A stretch of 5,195 bases of DNA from an uncultured Bacilli bacterium. Lineage in GTDB: Bacteria > Bacillota_I > Bacilli_A > RF39 > UBA660. Location: NCBI GenBank assembly GCA_947623645.1, contig CANQHK010000085.1:1-5195 (forward strand), given 5' to 3'. The notes under the pieces were generated by a model. It saw nothing but the letters and a program-made list of their open reading frames with translations. It had not been told where the DNA came from and did no database searches. Positions 1 through 5,004 of the stretch are shown here, piece by piece (the stretch's first letter is position 1; each line of letters starts with the position of its first letter). The translations under genes and the position numbers were made by a program.

Positions 1-73
1 ATAAGAATATAATAAAAAAGAGTTTTAATCTATAATTTTATCACAATTTATCATTATATTTTTATGCGATTGC
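1..73. other. AT-rich intergenic start of window
   Basis: No gene is recognisable here. Reading from base 1, two TAA stops occur at 10-15, so this could be the end of an upstream gene (trmD often precedes rplS in Bacillota), but there is too little sequence to tell. TATAAT-like strings occur on both strands without a convincing -35 partner. Confidence 0.3.
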
Positions 74-116
74 CATAAAGTTTTTAGAAATTATTTGCAT
101 TTCTTAAAACTTTATG
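74..116. repeat. 17-bp inverted repeat spanning the rplS promoter
   Basis: The arms are 74-90 and 100-116, complementary at 16 of 17 positions around a 9-nt centre (91-99). The -35 hexamer (95-100) sits at the dyad centre and the right arm fills the -35/-10 spacer. Neither side carries a T-run, so it is not a textbook terminator. It lies upstream of the predicted transcription start, so only read-through RNA from upstream would fold it. It could be a DNA operator, or a hairpin ending or stabilising the upstream transcript. The repeat is seen directly; its role is inferred. Confidence 0.7.
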
Positions 117-123
117 TTATAAT
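95..123 (+). promoter_or_regulatory. Sigma-A type promoter of rplS
   Basis: A TTGCAT -35 box at 95-100 is followed by exactly 17 bp and a perfect TATAAT -10 box at 118-123, with a TGn extension at 115-117. Transcription should begin near 129-131, giving a 5' leader of about 70 nt before the rplS start codon. This is the best-scoring promoter by eye in the window, as expected for a ribosomal protein gene. Confidence 0.85.
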
Positions 124-132
124 CTTAATCGT

Positions 133-174
133 TAGTAATCCGATGTCGAAAAAATGAATTGGATATGATTACTG
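133..174 (+). ncRNA. Structured 5' leader of rplS, candidate L19 leader RNA
   Basis: The leader can form a perfect 7-bp stem between 134-140 and 167-173, extendable by a G-U pair at 133/174. It can also form an inner 7-bp stem between 138-144 and 158-164 with one G-U pair. The two stems share bases 138-140, so they either compete or combine as a 4+7 bp helix with 165-169 bulged. Bacillota rplS genes are known to carry an L19 leader (Rfam L19_leader, RF00556) thought to let L19 repress its own synthesis. Position and size fit that, but I could not run the covariance model. Confidence 0.55.
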
Positions 175-199
175 TTTAAACAAGAAAGGAGAAATCGTT

Positions 200-547
200 A
201 TGGCAAATGTAATTGACAAAATCACCGCTAAACAAATGAATCCAAATGTTCCTGAATTTCGTGTTGGTGATACAGTACGTGTAGATGTTAAGATTATCGA
301 GGGAAAACGTGAAAGAATTCAAGCTTTCGAGGGATTGGTTATTGCTCGAAAAGGGTCTGGAATCAGTGAAACTTTTACAGTTCGTAAAGTGTCTTCTGGA
401 GTTGGAGTAGAAAGAATCTTCCCAGTACATTCCCCTAAACTTGCAAACATTACGGTTGTAAGACGTGGAAAAGTAAGACGTGCTAAATTGACATTCTTAA
501 GAGGTTTAGTTGGTCAATACAAAATTAAAGAAAGAAATGATAAATAA
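200..547 (+). CDS. rplS: 50S ribosomal protein L19
   Basis: This is a structural protein of the large ribosomal subunit, located near the 30S-50S interface. The 115-residue product has the usual bacterial length. Family signatures are FRVGDTVRV near residues 20-28, RERIQAFEG at 37-45, a TFTVRK segment at 58-63, GVGVERIFPVHSP at 67-79 and a basic RRGKVRRAKL stretch at 88-97. The usual Tyr-Tyr after that stretch reads Thr-Phe here. The ATG follows an AAAGGAG ribosome binding site at 185-191 with normal spacing. The gene has its own strong promoter and structured leader, and a terminator begins at its stop codon. All 10 Ile codons are ATT or ATC, as expected for a highly expressed gene. Identification is essentially certain. 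Confidence 0.98.
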   Translation: MANVIDKITAKQMNPNVPEFRVGDTVRVDVKIIEGKRERIQAFEGLVIARKGSGISETFTVRKVSSGVGVERIFPVHSPKLANITVVRRGKVRRAKLTFLRGLVGQYKIKERNDK

Positions 548-569
548 GGCCAAGGCCTTATTTTTTTTT
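542..569 (+). terminator. Rho-independent terminator after rplS
   Basis: A 9-bp stem pairs 542-550 with 555-563, with a GC-rich apex (GGC/GCC) and a CAAG loop. Nine T residues follow at 561-569. The rplS stop codon (545-547) lies inside the left arm, so terminating ribosomes may affect folding. The lepB ribosome binding site begins straight after the T-run and I see no separate lepB promoter. The hairpin therefore probably acts as a partial terminator that sets lepB expression well below rplS. Confidence 0.88.
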
Positions 570-584
570 AGAGGTGAAAAGGGT

Positions 585-1070
585 ATGAAAAAGTGGAAAG
601 AGTATTTACCATATGTGATTATTCTAGTTCTTATATTGCTTATTAAAACTTATGTTATTACAACGATTCGAGTAAATGGAAACAGTATGAATAATACACT
701 TTTAAATGGAGATATTATGTTATTAGATAAAGTCGAATATCGTTTTCATGATGTAAATCGATTTGATATTGTCGTTGTAAAAAGGGATAAAGATAAGTTG
801 ATTAAAAGAGTTATTGGGCTTCCAGGAGAAAAAGTTGCTTACTTAGATAACGTTTTGTATATTGATGGAAAAGAAGTCAAAGATCCCTATAATCGTTATA
901 ATCGAGGAGACTTTGAAGTAACTTTAAAAAAGAATGAATATTTTGTAATGGGAGATAATCGAAGTGATTCTCTAGATAGTTTTTACTTTGGACCAATTAA
1001 GGAAAAGCAAATTATGGGAAAGGCCATCTTTACAATTTTTCCATTTTCAAGATTTGGAAAGGCGAAATAG
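585..1070 (+). CDS. lepB: Type I signal peptidase (S26A)
   Basis: This membrane-bound serine protease would remove signal peptides from proteins exported by Sec or Tat. The 161-residue product has one N-terminal membrane segment (about residues 8-28) with the catalytic domain outside. The Ser nucleophile is S34 in box B (NSMNNTL). The general-base Lys is K74 in box D (IKRVIGLPGE). Box C is RFDIVVVK (59-66) and box E begins MGDNR at 122-126. Two variations stand out: box B has Asn37 where Pro is common (SMxPTL), and box E ends D-S-F rather than D-S-R (Phe133). The ATG at 585 was chosen because GAGGTG at 571-576 lies 8 nt upstream; an in-frame extension back to 510 would run through rplS and the terminator. 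It sits in the conserved rplS-lepB-rbgA neighbourhood. The symbol lepB is used generically; sip would serve equally well. Confidence 0.95.
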   Translation: MKKWKEYLPYVIILVLILLIKTYVITTIRVNGNSMNNTLLNGDIMLLDKVEYRFHDVNRFDIVVVKRDKDKLIKRVIGLPGEKVAYLDNVLYIDGKEVKDPYNRYNRGDFEVTLKKNEYFVMGDNRSDSLDSFYFGPIKEKQIMGKAIFTIFPFSRFGKAK

Positions 1071-1094
1071 AAATCTTTGGACTTTCTTTTTTTT
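1069..1094 (+). terminator. Probable terminator after lepB
   Basis: The lepB stop overlaps a short stem (about 1070-1075 with 1080-1086, one bulged base at 1082) followed by eight T residues at 1087-1094. The stem is short and AT-rich, so it may be leaky. Its position at the stop codon and the uninterrupted T-run support the call. Confidence 0.55.
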
Positions 1095-1111
1095 CTCGCA
1101 TAGTGTATACT
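1083..1111 (+). promoter_or_regulatory. Possible promoter of the PepSY gene
   Basis: A TATACT -10-like box at 1106-1111 lies 17 bp after TTTCTT (1083-1088), a poor -35 match that overlaps the lepB terminator T-run. A second -10-like string, TATAGT, follows at 1112-1117. A promoter is expected here because a terminator precedes this gene, but the match is weak. Confidence 0.3.
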
Positions 1112-1138
1112 TATAGTAGTAGGAAGTGAGGGATTCTT

Positions 1139-1570
1139 ATGAAGAAAAGTCATATAATCATTATTGCTTTATCGATTGTTATCGTTCTATTACTCGTTTT
1201 CGTTGGCTTATTGTATGTAAAAAATGAATTGATGGAAGAGCAAAATGAAAATTATCATCATCTTCTTGAAAATAATAATCCTAATAGTAATTTTGAGAAC
1301 GCTAATAATAATGATAATCATTATCAAAATAATAGCGAGGGAAATAATAGTGAAAGTACCAACTATATTTCTAGTAATGAGGCATTGCAAATTGTATTAA
1401 AAAGTTTAAATGCAACACGAGAAAATATTTATGATTTGGATAATGAACTCGATTATAAATATGGTACACAAGTTTATGAAATAGAATTTAAGTATAATGG
1501 GTACGAATACGATTTTTATGTACAAGCAACAACAGGGAAAATCTTAAAATCTTTTAAAGAAATAGATTAG
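1139..1570 (+). CDS. Membrane-anchored PepSY-domain protein
   Basis: The 143-residue product has three parts. There is an N-terminal hydrophobic segment (about 5-27) after a short Lys-containing start. Next comes a polar linker rich in Asn (15 of the 31 residues 45-75). A C-terminal PepSY domain (about 77-138) is recognised by the ISSNEALQIVLKSL helix, the VYEIEFKYNG strand and the final ATTGKIL motif at 130-136. PepSY domains in Bacillota are often extracellular and are linked to control of peptidases or cell-envelope functions; the specific role here is unknown. No Cys follows the hydrophobic segment as a lipoprotein would need, so it is probably a single-pass anchor with the PepSY domain outside. 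An AGGAAGTGAGGG region at 1121-1132 supports the ATG. A terminator on each side suggests a monocistronic unit. Three of 12 Ile codons are ATA, intermediate between backbone and accessory genes. Confidence 0.85.
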   Translation: MKKSHIIIIALSIVIVLLLVFVGLLYVKNELMEEQNENYHHLLENNNPNSNFENANNNDNHYQNNSEGNNSESTNYISSNEALQIVLKSLNATRENIYDLDNELDYKYGTQVYEIEFKYNGYEYDFYVQATTGKILKSFKEID

Positions 1571-1587
1571 TAGAAGATATTTGCAAG

Positions 1588-1614
1588 AAAACATCGAAAT
1601 TTTTCGGTGTTTTT
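1588..1614 (+). terminator. Rho-independent terminator after the PepSY gene
   Basis: Arms 1588-1599 and 1602-1613 are complementary over 12 positions with one G-U wobble (1594/1607). The apex bases 1599-1602 probably stay open. The right arm ends in a T-run at 1610-1614 and more T-rich sequence follows. The A-rich left arm means it could also work in reverse. Confidence 0.8.
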
Positions 1615-1646
1615 GAAATTTTTATTCTTTTTAAAATTATTTCTAG

Positions 1647-1675
1647 TTGCATCTCACTATCTTTTATCATATTTT
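1647..1675 (+). promoter_or_regulatory. Probable promoter of the four-cysteine membrane protein gene
   Basis: A TTGCAT -35 box at 1647-1652, identical to the rplS one, is followed by 17 bp and TATTTT at 1670-1675 (4 of 6 matches to the -10 consensus). It lies between the preceding terminator and the next ribosome binding site, which fits a new transcription unit. Confidence 0.45.
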
Positions 1676-1732
1676 ATAGCGTTGTAGTAAAAAAATTGAG
1701 TGATTTCAAAGAAAAATTTTGGGAGGTTTTCA

Positions 1733-2191
1733 ATGAAAAAAATATTCACTAATTCATCTAAAAAACAGAAGAATATATTTAAAATAATAATTGTTTTAGT
1801 TATCATTATGCTTTTCATTCTTGGATTTATTTTATGGAAAAACGATCAAGAAAGTAAAATTCAAAAAAGATATCTTGAAATAAAAGAAAATGTCAAAAAT
1901 GCAGTTGAGCGGAATATCCGAGCATCTTATCCAGGTTGTTCAATATCTAAAGAATTTCCAAAAACAAAATCTTTTACATCATACTATAATTCGTCCTTTT
2001 TAATCAACAATGGCTATATTCAAAAAAGTGAATTGCTAGATATAGATAATGAGTCTTATTGTGATGTGTATGTAGGTCTTCTTTCTTCCTATGAAAATCC
2101 ACTTGATCATCAACATAATTGCAAAGTATACTATAAGATATATTTAAAATGTAAAAATTACGAAGATAAAGGTTACATTAATTGGGAATAA
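1733..2191 (+). CDS. Hypothetical single-pass membrane protein with four cysteines
   Basis: I do not recognise a named family. The 152-residue product has a basic N-terminus (KK, SKKQK), a long hydrophobic segment at about 16-35, and then a polar domain with Lys on both sides of the membrane segment. The outer domain carries Cys at 69, 110, 130 and 140. It contains a helix rich in charged residues (39-64), the segment FLINNGYIQKSELLD (89-103), and a CxxYYKIYLKC-type stretch at 130-140. The pattern of anchor, long helix, then a small domain with a 'xxNGYIxxxxLLD' turn recalls type IV pilin-like or competence-pilin-like proteins, but there is no prepilin-peptidase site, so this is only an analogy. 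The ATG at 1733 was chosen over an upstream in-frame GTG at 1700 because GGGAGG at 1721-1726 sits 6 nt before it. Ile codons are 8 ATA of 18. No clear terminator follows. Confidence 0.75.
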   Translation: MKKIFTNSSKKQKNIFKIIIVLVIIMLFILGFILWKNDQESKIQKRYLEIKENVKNAVERNIRASYPGCSISKEFPKTKSFTSYYNSSFLINNGYIQKSELLDIDNESYCDVYVGLLSSYENPLDHQHNCKVYYKIYLKCKNYEDKGYINWE

Positions 2192-2359
2192 AGTTTTATG
2201 TTTTTGTCATTTTTTCAAAAATAGTATTTTTAAATGGCAGAAGCAAATTAGAAAATTATCTAACAAAAGCACCTGTGATAAATCAATAACTGAATTTAAA
2301 AAATATAGAATTCAATTATATAAATCAGATTTTATTGAAAGTAAATAGGAGTGAAAATT
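2192..2359 (+). other. AT-rich gap with a possible decayed coding remnant
   Basis: No intact gene lies here. One frame stays open without an ATG from before 2192 to a TAG at 2346-2348. Another gives a short peptide ending LENYLTK-APVINQ before a TAA near 2288. Bases 2248-2267 match 3402-3421 at 16 of 20 positions. A TTGTCA string at 2204-2209 could be a -35 box but lacks a well-spaced -10. The gap is probably degraded coding sequence, but that is uncertain. The start of the next gene is set by AGGAG at 2347-2351. Confidence 0.3.
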
Positions 2360-2812
2360 ATGGGTATAATTTCAAGTGCGAGTGGGTCTTCTTGTTGGAG
2401 AGGATTGGATTATTATAAAAGAAACAAAATAAGAAATATTAAAAAAATAAATGATAATGAATATACAAGTGTAGTTTCTGGTAATAAAGAATATAATGTT
2501 TATCTTAACTTAGAACACCCCAGAAAATCAACCTGTAATTGTCCTTTAGCTAATGGTAAACGAATCATTTGTAAACATATTGTTGCAACTTATTTTAGTG
2601 TTGTTCCAAATAGTGCAAAAAATTTTGAAGAAGAACAGGAAAGATTACAACAAGAATATGAAGAGTATGAAGAAAGAGAATATAATAATGCTATTAAATA
2701 CTTAAATAATATGACTAAAAAAGAATTAATTGAAGAATTAGTTCATATTTTTGATTATGGTCCTGAATGGGTATATGATGATTTTATAAAGCGAAATGAT
2801 ATTAAAGGATAA
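2360..2812 (+). CDS. Stand-alone SWIM zinc-finger protein
   Basis: The 150-residue protein carries a SWIM zinc finger, CxC-x9-CxH, at Cys59, Cys61, Cys71 and His73. It is preceded by strands of the usual SWIM type (about 23-55, including EYNVYLNL). A strongly charged, Glu-rich helix (about 88-112) follows, then a short C-terminal helical domain (118-146). SWIM fingers are known to bind DNA or proteins and occur in SWI2/SNF2 ATPases, MuDR transposases and MEKK1, but many bacterial ones stand alone with unknown roles. No helicase or nuclease domain is attached here. The ATG at 2360 is preferred; an in-frame GTG at 2351 overlaps the AGGAG ribosome binding site (2347-2351) and cannot use it. The gene ends 20 nt before the acetyltransferase gene, which suggests co-transcription. 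Ile codons are 4 ATA of 13. Confidence 0.85.
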   Translation: MGIISSASGSSCWRGLDYYKRNKIRNIKKINDNEYTSVVSGNKEYNVYLNLEHPRKSTCNCPLANGKRIICKHIVATYFSVVPNSAKNFEEEQERLQQEYEEYEEREYNNAIKYLNNMTKKELIEELVHIFDYGPEWVYDDFIKRNDIKG

Positions 2813-2832
2813 AAAAAGGAGAGATTTTATAA

Positions 2833-3360
2833 ATGGAATACAGATTACCTACTTTAGATGATTATGAAAAATTAAAAGAATATGTTATTGAACATTATTC
2901 CAATTATGAAAAAAATATAAGCGCTAGTAATGGCTTGACGAACATGAAATATAAAGAATGGGTCGAAAAAGTTAATCGGAATACTAAAATTGCTGATGAT
3001 GAATGGGGAAAATATTATTTATATTTAGTGTTTGATAATGATAGATTAATAGGCTTACTAAATATAAGATTTGATCTAACAGATACACTTAGAAATAGAT
3101 ATGGGGATATTGGATATGGAGTAAGACCTAGTGAAAGAAGAAAAGGATATGCTACTAAGATACTTAAATATGCACTAGAAGTTTGTAAAGAAAAAAATAT
3201 GTCTGAAGTGATATTAGGGTGCTATGAAGAAAACCTGGGATCAAATAAAGCGATTCAAAAAAATGGTGGAGATTTATTTAAAACAGATATAGAGAATATA
3301 AAATTAAGTGATGAATGGACGATTACTTTAAAAAGTAATTATTACAAAATAAATCTTTAA
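2833..3360 (+). CDS. GNAT-family N-acetyltransferase
   Basis: This is predicted to transfer acetyl from acetyl-CoA to an unknown small molecule or protein amine. The 175-residue product has the GNAT fold: strands YLYLVFDNDRLIGLLNIRF (about 62-80), then motif A DIGYGVRP (92-99) with the acetyl-CoA pyrophosphate loop RRKGYA (102-107). Motif B follows, with NLGSNKAIQKNGG at 134-146. The longer N-terminal part resembles the group of predicted acetyltransferases around COG3981; the substrate cannot be read from sequence. The ribosome binding site AAGGAGAG (2816-2823) lies slightly far from the ATG (about 10-11 nt) but is the only candidate. It follows the SWIM gene closely. Eight of 13 Ile codons are ATA, the strongest departure from rplS/rbgA usage in the window. 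Confidence 0.88.
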   Translation: MEYRLPTLDDYEKLKEYVIEHYSNYEKNISASNGLTNMKYKEWVEKVNRNTKIADDEWGKYYLYLVFDNDRLIGLLNIRFDLTDTLRNRYGDIGYGVRPSERRKGYATKILKYALEVCKEKNMSEVILGCYEENLGSNKAIQKNGGDLFKTDIENIKLSDEWTITLKSNYYKINL

Positions 3361-3459
3361 TTTACTATAAAATGGAATTCATTTAATTGTAAGATAAAAC
3401 TGTAGAAGATTATCTGACTAATGTTTTAAAGGATTTATATAAATAATGTAGGAGGAAAA
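3361..3459 (+). other. Short gap with a possible pseudogene tail
   Basis: A frame from 3393 to a TAA at 3444-3446 encodes a short tail containing TVEDYLTNVLKDLYK with no start codon, and it is interrupted upstream by stops at 3384-3392. It resembles the LENYLT peptide in the gap at 2192-2359. A weak 5-bp hairpin (3370-3374/3380-3384) has no T-run, so I do not call a terminator. AGGAGG at 3450-3455 serves the next gene. Confidence 0.3.
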
Positions 3460-4026
3460 GTGGATATAGTAAATCAAATTGAAAAAGAAGTAAGAAAATA
3501 TATTGAGGAATATAAAAATAATTCAGAAGATAATTATGATTTTTGGAATGAGCATATAAAATATGTATACAAAGAATCTATTGATTTAGCAAAAGAATAT
3601 AATGCTGATGAAGAAATAGTACGATTAGGAGCTTTGTTACATGATATTGCTTTGATTCGTCAAATAGGAGATAAGAGCGATCATCATATGAATGGAAAAA
3701 TAATTGCTGAAGAAATGTTATCTAAATATTTGTATCCTGTAGATAAAATAAATAGAGTATTAAGTTGTATTTATAATCATAGGAGTAGTAAAAATGGAAT
3801 TACTTTAGAGGATTTGTGTGCAGCAGATGCAGATATTTTAGCTCATTACGATAATATTCCAATGTTGTTTAATTTAGCTTATAATAAATACAATATTAAT
3901 TTAAATGATGTTAGGGAATGGATGAGAAATACTTTTGAAAAGGATTATAATGATTTAAGTGAAAGAACAAAAGAAAGTTTTAAAGAAAGGTACACTCAAA
4001 TTTGTAAAATAGTACTAGGGGATTAA
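3460..4026 (+). CDS. HD-domain phosphohydrolase
   Basis: The 188-residue protein carries a complete metal-binding HD motif set: His32 (NEHIKYVYK), the His61-Asp62 pair (ALLHDIAL), His75-His76, His107 (YNHR) and Asp123 (AADADIL). This matches the stand-alone HD hydrolases around COG1418, which typically hydrolyse phosphomonoesters or nucleotides. The substrate is unknown. The HD domain covers roughly residues 28-130, with a helical C-terminal region (about 147-185). The GTG start at 3460 is chosen because AGGAGG lies only 4 nt upstream and no ATG occurs in frame before residue 77; the short spacing and GTG suggest modest translation. It ends 27 nt before rbgA with no terminator between, so rbgA may be partly transcribed from upstream through this gene. 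Ile codons are 7 ATA of 19. Confidence 0.87.
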   Translation: MDIVNQIEKEVRKYIEEYKNNSEDNYDFWNEHIKYVYKESIDLAKEYNADEEIVRLGALLHDIALIRQIGDKSDHHMNGKIIAEEMLSKYLYPVDKINRVLSCIYNHRSSKNGITLEDLCAADADILAHYDNIPMLFNLAYNKYNINLNDVREWMRNTFEKDYNDLSERTKESFKERYTQICKIVLGD

Positions 4027-4053
4027 TAACTAATTCGTAAGGAAGTGATTTAA

Positions 4054-4914
4054 ATGGAAAATCGACAAAATTCGACAAATATCAACTGGTATCCAGGACA
4101 CATGGCAAAAACAAAACGGCAGATTCAAGAAAATATCAACTTAATTGATGTTGTCTATGAAGTTATTGATGCAAGAATGCCAATTAGTTCTAAAATTGTT
4201 GATATTGATTCTCTAATTCAAGAGAAACCTCGTATTTTGGTTGTAACAAAATATGATTTATGTGATCAAAATAGAACGGATACTTTATTAAAACAATATG
4301 AAGATAAAGGAATGTATGTTATTCCAGTTGATTTAATTCATGGAAAAGGGGTTTCAAAAATTATTCAAAAAACTCTTGATATTTCTAAAGAACTGAACGA
4401 AAAAAGAAAAGAAAGAGGAATGAAACCTAGAAGAATTAGAGTTTTGGTGGTCGGAGTACCAAATGTTGGAAAAAGTACATTGATTAATCGTTTAGTAGGA
4501 AAAAAGGCAACTGTTGTTGGAAATCGTCCGGGGGTTACCAAAAATTTAGGTTGGATTCGGATTCACCCAGATATTGAATTATTAGATTCTCCTGGTATTC
4601 TTTGGCCAAAATTGGAAAATCAAGAACACGCTTTAAATTTAGCTTCCTTATCTTCGATTCGAGAAGAAATTTTGCCCATTCCAGAAGTTACTCTGCACAT
4701 TCTTTTGAAACTTTATGAAAAATATCCTACAAAATTAAAGGAACGATATGGGATATCTCAAGTGCAAAGTGAAAACTTTGAAGAAATACTTGAGCAAATT
4801 GCTAAAAAAAGAGGAGCTTTGTTAAAAGGGGGACAAGTAGACTACGACAAGGTATGTTTAATGATTATAAGAGAACTTCGAGATGGACTTCTCGGTAATG
4901 TTACATTTGATTAA
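4054..4914 (+). CDS. rbgA: Ribosome biogenesis GTPase RbgA (YlqF)
   Basis: This circularly permuted GTPase drives a late step of 50S subunit assembly in the cytoplasm. The 286-residue product is close to the B. subtilis length and starts with the signature INWYPGHMAK; His16 corresponds to the His proposed to be catalytic in RbgA. The G motifs appear in permuted order: G4 as TKYD (65-68), G1 as GVPNVGKST (134-142), G2 around PGVT (159-162) and G3 as DSPG (178-181) followed by ILWPK. The C-terminal RNA-binding helical domain (about 195-286) retains YPTKLKERYG and KKRGALLKGG. G4 has Thr where NKxD is usual. AAGGAAGTGA at 4039-4048 supports the ATG. About 3 of 30 Ile codons are ATA, so codon use returns to that of rplS and lepB. 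A terminator follows directly. Confidence 0.97.
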   Translation: MENRQNSTNINWYPGHMAKTKRQIQENINLIDVVYEVIDARMPISSKIVDIDSLIQEKPRILVVTKYDLCDQNRTDTLLKQYEDKGMYVIPVDLIHGKGVSKIIQKTLDISKELNEKRKERGMKPRRIRVLVVGVPNVGKSTLINRLVGKKATVVGNRPGVTKNLGWIRIHPDIELLDSPGILWPKLENQEHALNLASLSSIREEILPIPEVTLHILLKLYEKYPTKLKERYGISQVQSENFEEILEQIAKKRGALLKGGQVDYDKVCLMIIRELRDGLLGNVTFD

Positions 4915-4919
4915 AATAT

Positions 4920-4941
4920 AGGAGTATTGAATACTCTTTTT
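4920..4941 (+). terminator. Rho-independent terminator after rbgA
   Basis: A perfect 6-bp stem GAGTAT/ATACTC (4922-4927 with 4931-4936) extends outward by a G-T and an A-T pair, encloses a 3-nt loop, and is followed by TTTTT at 4937-4941 and further T-rich sequence. It begins 5 nt after the rbgA stop. Confidence 0.85.
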
Positions 4942-4952
4942 CTTTGGAAATG

Positions 4953-4981
4953 TTTTCAAAATATCGCAATTGTGCTATAAT
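4953..4981 (+). promoter_or_regulatory. Sigma-A type promoter of the last gene
   Basis: TTTTCA at 4953-4958 and a perfect TATAAT at 4976-4981 are separated by 17 bp, with a TGn extension at 4973-4975. Transcription would begin near 4988, giving a leader of about 17 nt. With the preceding terminator it marks a new transcription unit. Confidence 0.75.
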
Positions 4982-5004
4982 ATTCTTGAATTTAGGTGAA
5001 ATTT

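Noticed and set aside
127..200. 8-bp direct repeat AATCGTTA at the rplS transcription start (127-134) and start codon (193-200)
   Set aside because: A short AT-rich direct repeat cannot pair with itself in RNA and is likely chance.
176..430. Open frame of 84 codons on the - strand
   Set aside because: It lies antisense to the rplS start, has no plausible ribosome binding context, and its Ser/Asn-rich composition is what the reverse complement of rplS would give.
510..584. Longer lepB start at 510
   Set aside because: It would overlap rplS and translate through the terminator stem and T-run, and it has no ribosome binding site; the start at 585 has a good one.
1208..1390. Open frame of 60 codons on the - strand
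   Set aside because: It is antisense to the Asn-rich AAT tract of the PepSY gene, which reads as Ile-rich sequence on the other strand; this is a composition artefact.
1700..1732. GTG start for the four-cysteine protein gene
   Set aside because: No ribosome binding site precedes 1700, while GGGAGG sits 6 nt before the ATG at 1733.
2204..2232. TTGTCA as a -35 box for the SWIM gene
   Set aside because: No acceptable -10 box lies 16-18 bp downstream (TTTTTA or similar), so I did not call a promoter.
2351..2359. GTG start for the SWIM gene
   Set aside because: The GTG overlaps the AGGAG ribosome binding site, so it cannot be initiated from it; the ATG at 2360 has correct spacing.
3370..3384. 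Hairpin after the acetyltransferase gene as a terminator
   Set aside because: The stem is only 5 bp, AT-rich and has no T-run after it.
200..4914. Possible reassignment of TGA to Trp, because none of the eight complete genes ends in TGA
   Set aside because: All 13 Trp codons I counted are TGG and no in-frame TGA occurs; an AT-rich genome with recoded TGA would be expected to use it heavily.
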